Positions 1 through 8,389 of a stretch of 64,000 bases of DNA are shown piece after piece. The stretch is from NCBI RefSeq assembly GCF_027497235.1, contig NZ_CP114902.1, positions 62,001-126,000 on the forward strand. Direction: 5' to 3'. The position numbers and the translations under genes were made by a program. The number at the start of each line of letters is the position of its first letter. The stretch's first letter is position 1. The notes under the pieces are model-generated. The model saw nothing but the letters and a program-made list of their open reading frames with translations, did not search any database and was not told the DNA's origin. This DNA comes from Micromonospora sp. WMMD1128 (GTDB lineage Bacteria; Actinomycetota; Actinomycetes; Mycobacteriales; Micromonosporaceae).

Positions 1-285
1 CGTGGCGGCGATGGCGGGGGAGACCACGAGCAGCAGCAGCGGGCAGCCCGCCGCGGCCAGCTCCTCGCAGACAAGCGCCAGCTCGGTGATGCCGCCGCCG
101 CCACCGCCGTACTCGGTGGGGATGTTGACGCCGAGGTAGCCGAGCCGACCGGCCTCGTGCCACAGCTCGGTGGTGTGTTCGCCGGCTTTGGCTTTCGACA
201 CGAAGTAGGAGTGGCCGTACCTGCGGCCCAGCGCCCGGACGGCGTCGCGGAGCTGGTCCTGCTCGTCGGTGAGGTCGAAGTTCAC
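1..285 (-). CDS. Acyl-CoA dehydrogenase, N-terminal part (runs off the left edge)
   Basis: The first 95 codons read as the N-terminal helical domain of an acyl-CoA dehydrogenase: an opening like NFDLTDEQDQLRDAVR, then a LGYLGVNIPTEYGG stretch followed by a glutamate-containing helix. The FAD-binding core and catalytic base lie outside the window. The GTG start at 285 overlaps the TGA of the carboxylase alpha gene in a 4-base GTGA, so translation is probably coupled. It is the last visible gene of the operon beginning near 7.6 kb and probably introduces the alpha,beta double bond in an acyl-CoA intermediate. Chain-length preference cannot be judged from this fragment. Confidence 0.85.
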   Translation of the reverse strand, partial: MNFDLTDEQDQLRDAVRALGRRYGHSYFVSKAKAGEHTTELWHEAGRLGYLGVNIPTEYGGGGGGITELALVCEELAAAGCPLLLLVVSPAIAAT

Positions 286-2303
286 TGCGGGTCCTCCTCG
301 GGGTCGACCACGGCCAGCACGGCGCCCGTCTCCACCTGGCCGCCGGGCGGCACCGGCAGCCCCGCCACCACGCCGGCGGCCGGGGCGAGCACCTGATGTT
401 CGAGCTTCATCGCTTCCAGCGTCAGTAGCAGGTCACCGGCGGCGACCCGCTGGCCGACCTCGACGTGCACCCGGGTCACCGCGCCGGGCAGCGGCGCGAG
501 CAGCGACCCGGCCGCCAGCGCCACGGTGGGCGGGGGCAGCCGTGGCAGCTCGGTGAGGCTCGCCGCCCCGTCCGGGCCGTCCACGAAGACCGACGACCCC
601 ACCCGGTGTACGCGGAACGCGCGCCGCACCCCGTCGACGTCGAGCACCACCCGGTCCGGCGCGGCGCTCACCAGCTCCACCGGCGCCTGCGGCTCGCCGG
701 GCTCGCCGGCTCCGGTGTTAATAGGGGCCCCTTCCTCTACCGAATCCGTTAAAAGGGGCCCCCGCCTTTCCCACTCGGCGAGGGCGCCGGTGCGGGTGAG
801 GCGGTAGCTGATCTCGATGGTGGTGAAGCGGGTGAGCTGGGGGAGGGCGGGGACGTTGCGCCAGCCGGACGGCAGGCCCGCCAGCACCGGTGCGGCGGCC
901 CGGCGCGCTGCCGCACCCGCCAGCGCCGCCGCCAGCGCGGCCACCGGAAGCTGGTCCGGCGGCAGCAGCGGGGCGAAGACCTCGGGGTGCCGGTCCAGGA
1001 AGCCGGTGTCCACGTCGGCGGCGGTGAACTCCGGGCTGCGCAGCACGCGCACCAGCAGATCCCGGTTGGTGGCCACGCCGTGCAACTCGGCCCGGGTCAG
1101 CGCGCCGGCCAGGGCGCGGGCCGCCTCGGCACGGGTGGGCGCCCAGGCGACAAGCTTCGCGAGCATCGAGTCGTAGTGCACGCTCACCGTCGAGCCGTCC
1201 ACCACGCCCGAGTCCAGGCGCAGCCCGCGCGCCGGCCCGAACTCGGCGGCCACCCCGGGGATCGCGAACCGGTGCAGCGTGCCGGTCGCCGGGCGGAAGC
1301 CCTCGGCCGGTTCCTCGGCGCAGAGCCGCACCTCGATCGCGTGCCCCTCGGCGGGCGGCGTGGCCGGGACCGGCAGCGGCTCGCCCTCGGCCACGAGCAG
1401 TTGCAGCCGGACCAGGTCCAGCCCGGTGGTCAGCTCGGTGACCGGGTGTTCCACCTGGAGGCGGGTGTTCATCTCCAGGAAGTGCACCTGCCCGTCCGGC
1501 GCGAGCAGGAACTCCACAGTCCCCGCGCCCACGTAGTCGACCGCCCGCCCGGCCGCCACCGCCGCCTCGTGCAGGCGCGCCCGCACCCCGTCGGGCAGCA
1601 CCCCCGGCGCCTCCTCGACGATCTTCTGGTGCCGGCGCTGGATCGAGCAGTCGCGTACCCCGAGCGCCATCACCGTGCCGTGGGTGTCGCCGAAGATCTG
1701 CACCTCGACGTGCCGGCCGCGTTCGACGTACCGCTCGATGAAGACCGTGCCGTCGCCGAACGCCGACGCCGCCTCGCGGCGCGCCCCCGCGACGGCCTCG
1801 GCCAGCCCGGCGGCGTCGCGGACGATCCGCATGCCCCGGCCGCCACCGCCCGCGGTGGCCTTGACCAGCACCGGGAAGGCGGTGACCTGGTCGGGGTCGG
1901 TCCAGGTGGGCAGCATCGGCACGCCCGCGTCGGCGAGCAGCGCCTTGGCCGCCATCTTGTCGCCCATCGCGGCGATCGCCTTGGCCGGCGGACCCACCCA
2001 CGTCAGGCCGGCGTCGGTCACCGCGGCGGCGAACTCGGCGTTCTCGGCGAGGAAGCCGTAGCCGGGGTGGACCGCGTCCGCGCCGGCCCGCCGGGCCGCG
2101 TCCAGGATCAGGTCAATCCGCAGGTACGTCTCGACCGGCGTGTTCCCCGGGAGCCGGACCGCCTGGTCGGCCTCGGCGACGAACGGCGCGTCGGCGTCCG
2201 CGTCGGAGTGCACGGCCACGGTCGCCACGCCGAGCGCCCGGCAGGTGGCGAAGACCCGGCGGGCGATCTCCCCCCGGTTCGCCACGAGAAGCTTCGTGAT
2301 CAT
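282..2303 (-). CDS. Acyl-CoA carboxylase alpha subunit (biotin carboxylase plus biotin carrier domain)
   Basis: 673 aa. The N-terminal half is a biotin carboxylase (opening KLLVANRGEIARRVF; glycine-rich ATP loop KATAGGGGRGMR; EMNTRLQVEHPVTE). The C-terminus is a biotin carrier domain with EAMKLEH, whose lysine (about residue 630) would carry biotin. With the beta subunit just upstream it should carboxylate a branched acyl-CoA such as 3-methylcrotonyl-CoA or geranyl-CoA; sequence reading alone does not decide which. The ATG at 2303 gives the normal family N-terminus. Oddly, a copy of the GGGGGCCCC repeat (717-769) lies in frame in the linker before the carrier domain and adds about 17 residues without breaking the reading frame. 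Confidence 0.93.
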   Translation of the reverse strand: MITKLLVANRGEIARRVFATCRALGVATVAVHSDADADAPFVAEADQAVRLPGNTPVETYLRIDLILDAARRAGADAVHPGYGFLAENAEFAAAVTDAGLTWVGPPAKAIAAMGDKMAAKALLADAGVPMLPTWTDPDQVTAFPVLVKATAGGGGRGMRIVRDAAGLAEAVAGARREAASAFGDGTVFIERYVERGRHVEVQIFGDTHGTVMALGVRDCSIQRRHQKIVEEAPGVLPDGVRARLHEAAVAAGRAVDYVGAGTVEFLLAPDGQVHFLEMNTRLQVEHPVTELTTGLDLVRLQLLVAEGEPLPVPATPPAEGHAIEVRLCAEEPAEGFRPATGTLHRFAIPGVAAEFGPARGLRLDSGVVDGSTVSVHYDSMLAKLVAWAPTRAEAARALAGALTRAELHGVATNRDLLVRVLRSPEFTAADVDTGFLDRHPEVFAPLLPPDQLPVAALAAALAGAAARRAAAPVLAGLPSGWRNVPALPQLTRFTTIEISYRLTRTGALAEWERRGPLLTDSVEEGAPINTGAGEPGEPQAPVELVSAAPDRVVLDVDGVRRAFRVHRVGSSVFVDGPDGAASLTELPRLPPPTVALAAGSLLAPLPGAVTRVHVEVGQRVAAGDLLLTLEAMKLEHQVLAPAAGVVAGLPVPPGGQVETGAVLAVVDPEEDPQ
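717..769. repeat. GGGGGCCCC palindromic repeat, copy 1 (inside the carboxylase alpha gene)
   Basis: Read on the minus strand this has two GGGGCCCC-centred palindromes flanking a TTAACG-ATTCGGTAGAGG core. Two more copies occur at 5475-5526 and 33587-33638. This is the most diverged copy, with AT-rich substitutions beside each palindrome. It lies wholly within coding sequence, in a region between domains where extra residues are probably tolerated. Confidence 0.85.
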
Positions 2304-2309
2304 TCGCGC

Positions 2310-2365
2310 TGAGCCTGCCTTTCGTTCGCGACTGCGGGACTCCGCTTCGCTGCGTTCCTCGCGCT
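2310..2365. repeat. Short repeat in the gap between carboxylase beta and alpha genes
   Basis: The only real gap in this operon (2304-2371) is filled by a segment containing CGCGACTGCGGG and ending CTCGCGCTCA. The same CGCGACTGCGGG start and a CTCCTCGCGCGC end delimit the 54-bp units upstream of ftsH (35832-35983), so the two look like members of one dispersed family. The rest of the operon is joined by overlapping stop and start codons, which makes this look like a late insertion. Confidence 0.45.
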
Positions 2366-2371
2366 CACAGG

Positions 2372-3973
2372 TCACATCCGGAAGACGCCGAAGCCGTCGG
2401 CGCCCCTCACCGGTCCGTTGTGGATCGCCGACAGGCAGAGCCCGAGGACGGTACGGGTGTCGCGGGGGTCGATCACCCCGTCGTCGTAGAGCCGGCCGGA
2501 GAGGAAAAGCGCCCCCGACTGCGACTCGATCTGCTGCTCGACCATCATCCGCATGGCCGCGTCGGAGTCCTCGTCGTAGTCGCGGCCCCGGGCGGCGGCT
2601 GCCTGCCGGGCGACGATCGACAGCACGCCGGCCAACTGCGCCGGCCCCATCACCGCCGACTTCGCGTTCGGCCAGGTGAACAGGAACCTCGGCTCGTACG
2701 CCCGACCGCACATGCCGTAGTTGCCGGCGCCGTAGGAGGCGCCCAGGTTGACGGTCAGGTGCGGCACCGTCGAGTTCGACACCGCGTTGATCATCAGCGC
2801 GCCGTGCTTGATGATGCCGCGCTGCTCGTACTCGGTGCCGACCATGTAGCCGGTGGTGTTCTGGAGGAAGACGAGCGGAGTGTCGGCCGCGTTGGCGAGC
2901 TGGATGAACTGGGTCGCCTTCTGCGCCTCCTCGCTGAACAACACGCCCCGGGCGTTCGCCAGCACGCCGACCGGCCAGCCGTGCAGCTCGCCCCAACCGG
3001 TCACCAGCGCGGTGCCGTAGCCGGGCTTGAACTCGTCGAACGCGCTGTCGTCGAGCACCCGGGCGAGGACCTCGCGCGGGTCGAACGGTACCTTCAGGTC
3101 GGCGCTGGCGAGGCCGAGCAGCTCCTCCGGGTCGTACCGGGGTGGCAGCGGGGACAAGGTGCGCGGCGGCGGGCCGTGCTTGCGCCAGTTGAGCCGGCGT
3201 ACGCACTGGCGGGCCAGCCGGATCCCGTCCCGTTCGTCCTCGGCGAGGAAGTCGGCCAGGCCGGACGTGGTGGCGTGCATCGCCGCGCCGCCGAGTGACT
3301 CGTCGTCGGTGACCTCGCCGGTGGCCATCTTCACCAGCGGCGGTCCGGCCAGGTAGACCTGCGACCGGTCCCGGATCATGATGGTGAAGTCGGACATGCC
3401 GGGCACGTACGCGCCGCCGGCAGTGGCGTTGCCGAAGACCACGCTCACCGTGGGGATCTTCGCCTTGGAGAGCCGGGTCAGGTCGCGGAACACCCGCCCG
3501 CCGGGAATGAAGATCTCCGCCTGGCTGGGCAGGTCCGCGCCGGCCGACTCGACCAGGTTCACCATCGGCAGCCGGTTCGCGAGCGCGATCTCACCCGCCC
3601 GCCGGGTCTTCGCCAGCGACCACGGGTTGACCGCGCCGCCGCGTACCGTCGGGTCGTTCGCCACGATCAGGCACTCCACGCCCTCGACCACGCCGATGCC
3701 GGTCACGGTGCTGGCGCCCACCGGGAAGTCGGTGCCGTACGCGGCCGCCGGCGACAGCTCCAGGAACGGGCTGTCCGGGTCGAGCAGCAACTCGATTCGT
3801 TCCCGGGGGAGCAGCTTGCCGCGCTTGTGGTGCCGGGTCACGTACTTCTCGCCGCCGCCGGCCCGCGCCTGGTCGAGCGCCGCCTCCAGTTCGGCGAGGC
3901 GTTCCCGCAGCGCCTCCCGGTTGGCCGCGAACGCCGGCGCCGACGGGTCGATCGTGCTCTGGAGAACGGTCAC
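2372..3973 (-). CDS. Acyl-CoA carboxylase beta subunit (carboxyltransferase)
   Basis: 533 aa, the usual length for the biotin-dependent carboxyltransferase family. The crotonase-like fold is recognisable from KYVTRHHKRGKLLPRERIE near the N-terminus, GGAYVPGMSDF and GAGNYGMCGRAYEPRF. It would transfer CO2 from carboxybiotin on the alpha subunit to the acyl-CoA. The best start is the GTG at 3973, which overlaps the TGA of the upstream dehydrogenase (GTGA) and gives the family-like N-terminus VTVLQSTIDPS. By context it belongs to the methylcrotonyl-CoA / geranyl-CoA / propionyl-CoA carboxylase group; the AtuA-like neighbour favours methylated or isoprenoid substrates. That is inference. Confidence 0.93.
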   Translation of the reverse strand: MTVLQSTIDPSAPAFAANREALRERLAELEAALDQARAGGGEKYVTRHHKRGKLLPRERIELLLDPDSPFLELSPAAAYGTDFPVGASTVTGIGVVEGVECLIVANDPTVRGGAVNPWSLAKTRRAGEIALANRLPMVNLVESAGADLPSQAEIFIPGGRVFRDLTRLSKAKIPTVSVVFGNATAGGAYVPGMSDFTIMIRDRSQVYLAGPPLVKMATGEVTDDESLGGAAMHATTSGLADFLAEDERDGIRLARQCVRRLNWRKHGPPPRTLSPLPPRYDPEELLGLASADLKVPFDPREVLARVLDDSAFDEFKPGYGTALVTGWGELHGWPVGVLANARGVLFSEEAQKATQFIQLANAADTPLVFLQNTTGYMVGTEYEQRGIIKHGALMINAVSNSTVPHLTVNLGASYGAGNYGMCGRAYEPRFLFTWPNAKSAVMGPAQLAGVLSIVARQAAAARGRDYDEDSDAAMRMMVEQQIESQSGALFLSGRLYDDGVIDPRDTRTVLGLCLSAIHNGPVRGADGFGVFRM

Positions 3974-5139
3974 AGGCCCATGCCCTTCGCGATGATCTCG
4001 TTCATGATCTCGGTGGTGCCGCCGCCGATGCCGAGGATCCGGGCGTCCCGGTAGTGCCGTTCCACCTCGGCGTCGCGCAGGTAGCCGAACCCGCCGTGCA
4101 GTTGCAGCGCGGCGTCGACCACGTGGTCGCAGGCAGCCACCGCCACGTTTTTCGCCATCGCCACCTCGGTCACCACCGGCTGCCCCGCGGCGACGCGCTC
4201 CGCGACCTCGTGCACGTACGCCCGGGCCGCCTCGGCGCGGGTGTGCATCTCGGCCAGCCGGTGCCGGACGAGCTGCCGGCCGGCGAGCGGGCGGCCGAAC
4301 GTGGAGCGGTCCCGGCACCACCGCACCGCCAGGTCGACGCAGCGCTGCGCGGTCGCGTACGCCTGCGTGGCGAGCGAGAGCCGCTCGGTGGCGAACTGCT
4401 GCATGATGGCCAGGAAGGCGGTGTCCTCCGGCCCGACCCGGTTCGTCACCGGCACCCGGACGTCGACGAAGGACAGCTCGGCGGTGTCCGAGCAGTGCCA
4501 GCCCAGCTTCTCCAGCCGACGGCCCACGGTGAACCCGGGCGTGCCCTTGTCGATCACCAGTAGGCTCAGCGAGCCCGACCCGGGGAAGTCGGTGCAGACC
4601 GCGGTGGTCACGAAGTCCGCCCGGACGCCGCTGGTGATGTAGGTCTTCGACCCGTTCACCACGTAGTGGTCGCCGTCGCGTACCGCGCAGGTGCGGATCG
4701 CCGCCACGTCCGAGCCGCCGTCCGGTTCGGTGATCGCCAGCGCGCCGATCATGGTGCCGGCCAGCGTCGGCCGTACGTAGGTGTCGATGAGGTGCTGCGG
4801 ACCGCCGGCGCCCGAGCCGGCCGTGTCGCCGCAGGCGGCGACGATGTGCGGCAGCGCGATGCCGTGCGTGAACAGCGCCGCGACCAGCCCGGACGAGCCG
4901 CCCGAGCGGATGATCTCCTCGGTGACGACGATCGAGTCGAGCAGGTCGCCCCCGCTGCCGCCGACCGACTCGGGGAAGCCGACGCCGAGCAGCCCGATCT
5001 TCGCGGCGGTCTCGTGCAACGACCGGGGCACCTCGCCGGCCCGCTCCCAGCCGGCCAGGTGGGGCAGCACCTCCCGGGTGACGAAGGCGCGGGTCAGCTC
5101 GCGGAGCTGGCGTCGTTCGGGGGTGTCCACGAGGGTCAT
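3970..5139 (-). CDS. Acyl-CoA dehydrogenase
   Basis: 389 aa, full family length. Visible marks are GVGFPESVGGSGGDLLD in the N-terminal domain, AITEPDGGSD and NGSKTYITSG in the FAD-binding middle domain, and ALQLHGGFGYLRD plus RILGIGGGTTEIMNE in the C-terminal helices. The usual MCAD-type glutamate (in a YEGT context) is replaced by glycine (GIGGGT), while a glutamate sits in FATERLS at about residue 251. That is the arrangement known in isovaleryl-CoA and long-chain dehydrogenases, so a branched substrate is plausible. The ATG at 5139 overlaps the upstream TGA (ATGA). Confidence 0.93.
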   Translation of the reverse strand: MTLVDTPERRQLRELTRAFVTREVLPHLAGWERAGEVPRSLHETAAKIGLLGVGFPESVGGSGGDLLDSIVVTEEIIRSGGSSGLVAALFTHGIALPHIVAACGDTAGSGAGGPQHLIDTYVRPTLAGTMIGALAITEPDGGSDVAAIRTCAVRDGDHYVVNGSKTYITSGVRADFVTTAVCTDFPGSGSLSLLVIDKGTPGFTVGRRLEKLGWHCSDTAELSFVDVRVPVTNRVGPEDTAFLAIMQQFATERLSLATQAYATAQRCVDLAVRWCRDRSTFGRPLAGRQLVRHRLAEMHTRAEAARAYVHEVAERVAAGQPVVTEVAMAKNVAVAACDHVVDAALQLHGGFGYLRDAEVERHYRDARILGIGGGTTEIMNEIIAKGMGL

Positions 5140-6812
5140 GCCGGCACCTCCGCCGGCAGGTCGACCACCCGGGCGCGGAGCAGCTCGCCCAGCGCCTTGG
5201 CCTGCGGGTCGAACCGGGTGGACGCGGCCACGCCCGGCCCCAGCAGTCCCCGGATCACGAAGTTGACCGCGCGCAGGTTCGGCAGCTCGTACCGCTCCAC
5301 GGCAAGCGTCGCCGTCTCCGGCAGCAGGTCCGCCAGCCGCTCGACGGTGAGCCAGCCGCGCAGCCAGTCCCAGGTGGCGTCCGTCCGGGCCCACACGCCG
5401 AGGTTGGCGTCCCCACCCTTGTCGCCCGAGCGCGCTCCCACCACCTCCCCCAACGCTCCGCGCCGGCTGAGGTGTAAGGCGGGGGCCCCGCTTAACGCAT
5501 TCGGTAGAGGCGGGGGCCCCGCCAATCGTTTCGTCGTGGGCGGCGGCGGGATCGGGACGCGCTCGCCGGACGGGAGCACCGCCACGTGCTCCACCGCGTC
5601 CTGCGCGACGGTGTCGGCGGTGAACACGCCGTACGGCGTCGCGTCGCCGGGCAGCGTGGTCAACGTGCAGCCCGGGTAGGAGGCGAGCGCCAGCTCCACC
5701 GCGGCGGTCGAGAACGCCCGCCCGGCCCGCGCCCGGTCGCCGTCCCGCAGGTGTACGTGCAGCAGCGCGCTCGCCGCCTCGGTGTCGGCGGCGTCCGGGT
5801 GGTCGGTGCGGGCCAGCGTGAACTCCAGCCCGTCGACGCCGACCGCCTCCTCCACCTGGCCCCGGACCAGGGCCGCCTTGGCCGGGATGTCCAGCCCGCA
5901 CAGCACGAACGTCATCGAGTTGCGGAAGCCGCCCAGGTTGTTGACGCCCACCTTCAGCGTGTCCGGCGGCGGCGTGCCGCGCACCCCGGAGACCCGGACC
6001 CGGTCCGGCCCCTCCTGCTCCAGGCGCACCGTGTCCAGCCGGGTCACCACGTCCGGCCCGAGATAGTCCGGCCCGCCCACCTCGTACAGCAGTTGGGCGG
6101 TGACCGTCTCGACGGTGACCGCGCCACCGGTGCCCGGGTGTTTGGTGAGCACCGACGACCCGTCCGGGTGCAGCTCGGCGATCGGGAAGCCGGGCCGGTG
6201 CCCGCCGTCCGGCAGCTCGGTGAAGAAGCTGAAGTTGCCGCCGGTGACCTGCGCCCCACACTCGATCAGGTGCCCGGCGACTGTCGCCCCGGCCAGCGCG
6301 TCGAGGTCGTCGCGGGTCCAGCCGAAGCGGGCGATCGCCGGCCCCACCGTCAGGGAGGCGTCGGTGACCCGCCCGGTGACCACCACGTCCGCGCCCGCGT
6401 CGAGGCAGGCCGCGATCCCGAACGCGCCCAGGTACGCGTTCGCGGTGAGCGCGTCCGGTCGGGGGAGCGCGTCGCCCTCCACGTACCCGACCCGCACGTC
6501 GAGGCCGAGCCGCGCGGCGAGCGACCGGACCGCGTCGGCCAGGCCGCCCGGGTTGAGGCCGCCGGCGTTCGTGACAAGGGTGACCCCGCGCTCCAGCGCG
6601 GTGCCGAGCACGCCCTCCAGTTGCCGCAGGAACGTCTTCGCGTAGCCGAGCGACGGGTCACGCATCCGGTCCCGGCCGAGGATCAGCATGGTCAACTCGG
6701 CCAGGTAGTCGCCGGTCAGCACGTCCAACTCACCGCCGTCGAGCATCTCCCGCCAGGCGGCGAACCGGTCGCCGTAGAAGCCGGAGGCGTTGCCGACCCG
6801 CAGCGCGCTCAT
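5136..6812 (-). CDS. AtuA-like (DUF1446) acyclic terpene utilisation family protein
   Basis: 558 aa. It has the DUF1446 opening (RVGNASGFYGDRF, then DYLAELTMLILGRDR), a middle ADVVVTGRVTDASL segment, and a C-terminal ARSGDKGGDANLGVW stretch typical of the small second domain. Family members sit in the Pseudomonas atu cluster for citronellol/geraniol breakdown and in many actinobacterial acyl-CoA operons; their exact reaction is not settled. The start at 6812 overlaps the preceding TGA. A second GGGGGCCCC repeat copy (5475-5526) lies in frame between the two domains and encodes a proline/alanine-rich linker (AGPPPLPNALSGAPALH). Confidence 0.88.
   Translation of the reverse strand: MSALRVGNASGFYGDRFAAWREMLDGGELDVLTGDYLAELTMLILGRDRMRDPSLGYAKTFLRQLEGVLGTALERGVTLVTNAGGLNPGGLADAVRSLAARLGLDVRVGYVEGDALPRPDALTANAYLGAFGIAACLDAGADVVVTGRVTDASLTVGPAIARFGWTRDDLDALAGATVAGHLIECGAQVTGGNFSFFTELPDGGHRPGFPIAELHPDGSSVLTKHPGTGGAVTVETVTAQLLYEVGGPDYLGPDVVTRLDTVRLEQEGPDRVRVSGVRGTPPPDTLKVGVNNLGGFRNSMTFVLCGLDIPAKAALVRGQVEEAVGVDGLEFTLARTDHPDAADTEAASALLHVHLRDGDRARAGRAFSTAAVELALASYPGCTLTTLPGDATPYGVFTADTVAQDAVEHVAVLPSGERVPIPPPPTTKRLAGPPPLPNALSGAPALHLSRRGALGEVVGARSGDKGGDANLGVWARTDATWDWLRGWLTVERLADLLPETATLAVERYELPNLRAVNFVIRGLLGPGVAASTRFDPQAKALGELLRARVVDLPAEVPA
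5475..5526. repeat. GGGGGCCCC palindromic repeat, copy 2 (inside the atuA-like gene)
   Basis: Almost identical to the copy at 33587-33638: AAGGCGGGGGCCCCGCTTAA, a GCATTCGGTAG core, then a second GGCGGGGGCCCCGCC. Each half is self-complementary, and the halves are also near-direct repeats of each other about 32 bases apart. It is read through in frame by the host gene at a domain boundary. Confidence 0.9.
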
Positions 6813-7603
6813 AGGTGCGCCCCGCTCGCCGGCTGCCGCTTGTCGCCGGGCGGCCCGGCGAACGCCTGGGCCACGTCCAGCCACTCGTCGGCGACCGGAC
6901 CGGTCGCGACCAGGGCCAGGTCGGCGCGGTGCCGCCGCTGCGTCACCAGCAGGCAGAAGTCGAGCGCCGGCCCGGTCACCCGGTCGGCGGCGTCCGCCGG
7001 CCCGAACGCCCAGACCTCGTCGCCGGCGGGCGCGGCCAGCTCGACCCGGACCGGGTCCGCCGGCACCGCGCGGCCGTGCGCGGCGAAGCCGTGCCCGAGG
7101 GTACGGAAGCCGAGGTACGCGATGTGCCGCAGCCGGGCGGTCGGGGTGCGGGTGACGCCGAGCGCGTCGGCGACGTCCTCGCCGTGCGCCCAGGTCTCCA
7201 TGAGCCGGGCGGTGGCCATCGAGGTGGGCGACATCCGGGTCCCGTACCAGGGCAGCTTCTCGCCGGCCGGGGCGGCGGCCAGGGCCGCCGCGAGCGCGGA
7301 CCGGCCGTCCCGCCAGCGGGTCAGCAGCGCGTCAGGCGGAGCGAGGAACGCCTCGGCGCCGTCCTCGACCAGGCGGGACAGGTCCGGCGCGGCGGTGACC
7401 GAGGCGAAGAACGCCGACTCGTCGGTGGCGGCCAGGTGGGCCACGTGGTCGGTCCAGGCCAGGTGCGCGATCTGGTGCGCGACGGTCCAGCCCGCTGCGG
7501 GGGTGGATCGGGTCCAGCCCTCCGGGGGTAACCCGCTGACGAGAGCGTCGAGCTGGTCGGACTCGGCGGCGAGATCCGCGAGCAGTGCGGTCAGGTCGAC
7601 CAT
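6809..7603 (-). CDS. TIGR03084-type metal-binding protein (DinB / mycothiol-dependent enzyme fold)
   Basis: 264 aa. The N-terminal half resembles the four-helix DinB / maleylpyruvate isomerase fold: GWTVAHQIAHLAWTDHVA gives the first metal-ligand histidines and METWAHGEDVADALG gives the second set. The TIGR03084 subgroup is found in actinobacteria next to acyl-CoA genes and AtuA-like proteins, as here. Its biochemical role is unknown to me; a mycothiol- or CoA-related step is a guess. The ATG at 7603 is the first gene after the TetR regulator (37-base gap), so it probably opens the operon. Its stop overlaps the next start (ATGA). Confidence 0.82.
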   Translation of the reverse strand: MVDLTALLADLAAESDQLDALVSGLPPEGWTRSTPAAGWTVAHQIAHLAWTDHVAHLAATDESAFFASVTAAPDLSRLVEDGAEAFLAPPDALLTRWRDGRSALAAALAAAPAGEKLPWYGTRMSPTSMATARLMETWAHGEDVADALGVTRTPTARLRHIAYLGFRTLGHGFAAHGRAVPADPVRVELAAPAGDEVWAFGPADAADRVTGPALDFCLLVTQRRHRADLALVATGPVADEWLDVAQAFAGPPGDKRQPASGAHL

Positions 7604-7640
7604 GGGGCCTCCGCAGGGTGGGCCGGTCAGGGGCGTCGAA

Positions 7641-8267
7641 TCAGTGCGGCCCGTCGTCGGTGTCGGGGGTGAGGAGCGTGGCGAGCTGGCGTTTCCAGGT
7701 GTGCAGCAGCGCCGCGCGGCGGGTCGAGTCGTCGTTGAGCAGGTTTGCCACGCCCAGCCCGCGAAGCAGGTCGAGGGTGGCCTGCACCGCCTCGCGGACG
7801 CCGGGGCGGCGTTCGTCGACGTCGAGCAGCTCGACGGTGAGTCTGTGCATCTCCCGGCCCACCGTGGCCTCCAGCGGGACGAGCGCGCCGCGCAGCTCGG
7901 CGTCGGTGCGGGCGGCGACCCAGAGTTCGAGGGCGGCGACGAAGAGCGGCCCGGTGAAGGCCGCGCCGAGTAGGTCGATCACCCGGTCCAGTCGTTGCGG
8001 GCCGGGCGGCAGCGCGTCCGCCTCGGTGCGCAGCTCGACCGCCCGGCGCTCGGCGAGGTGGCCGACGGCGGCGGTGACGAGCGCGGCCCTGGTGGGGTAG
8101 TGGTGGAGCTGCGCGCCCCGGGAGACACCGGCGCGGGCGGCCACCACGGTGGTGGTGGTGCCGGACCAGCCGTGCTCCACCAGGCATTCGACGGTCGCCT
8201 CCAGCAGCCGGGCCTGGGTGGCGCGGCTGCGTTCCTGCTGCGGGACGCGGGTCGGTGCGGCGGGCAC
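7641..8267 (-). CDS. TetR-family transcriptional regulator
   Basis: 208 aa from the GTG at 8267. The N-terminal helix-turn-helix is clear (RLLEATVECLVEHGWSGTT, then VAARAGVSRGAQLHHYPTR), followed by a variable ligand-binding region. I chose GTG 8267 over the longer start at 8327 because GGGAGG stands 8 bases before it, and because a palindrome (8296-8307) then falls upstream rather than inside the gene. It heads the acyl-CoA operon and probably represses it until a CoA intermediate accumulates, as related regulators do. That is inference from position. Confidence 0.88.
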   Translation of the reverse strand: MPAAPTRVPQQERSRATQARLLEATVECLVEHGWSGTTTTVVAARAGVSRGAQLHHYPTRAALVTAAVGHLAERRAVELRTEADALPPGPQRLDRVIDLLGAAFTGPLFVAALELWVAARTDAELRGALVPLEATVGREMHRLTVELLDVDERRPGVREAVQATLDLLRGLGVANLLNDDSTRRAALLHTWKRQLATLLTPDTDDGPH

Positions 8268-8295
8268 GGGGACAGCCTCCCGTCCCGGAAACAAA

Positions 8296-8307
8296 CAGTC
8301 AAGACTG
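8296..8307. promoter_or_regulatory. Palindrome in the tetR / fusion-gene divergent region, candidate TetR operator
   Basis: CAGTCAAGACTG is a perfect 5+2+5 inverted repeat 29 bases before the preferred tetR start. On the minus strand it contains TTGACT, which could serve as a -35 element. The surrounding bases are AT-rich for this genome. Binding by the adjacent TetR protein is inferred. Confidence 0.45.
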
Positions 8308-8389
8308 ACTTTTTCTCGGGCCGACATCCGACACCTCCGGCGGCCGGATTCGGCGATACTGTGCTCCGTTCACGGGGAGGGCACGAGAC

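Noticed and set aside
2420..3298. Long plus-strand open frames opposite the carboxylase genes
   Set aside because: They mirror real minus-strand genes with strong family motifs; long antisense frames are expected at this GC content.
8268..8327. Longer tetR start at 8327 (20 extra codons)
   Set aside because: GGGAGG with correct spacing precedes GTG 8267, and the extension would run over the likely promoter/operator palindrome.
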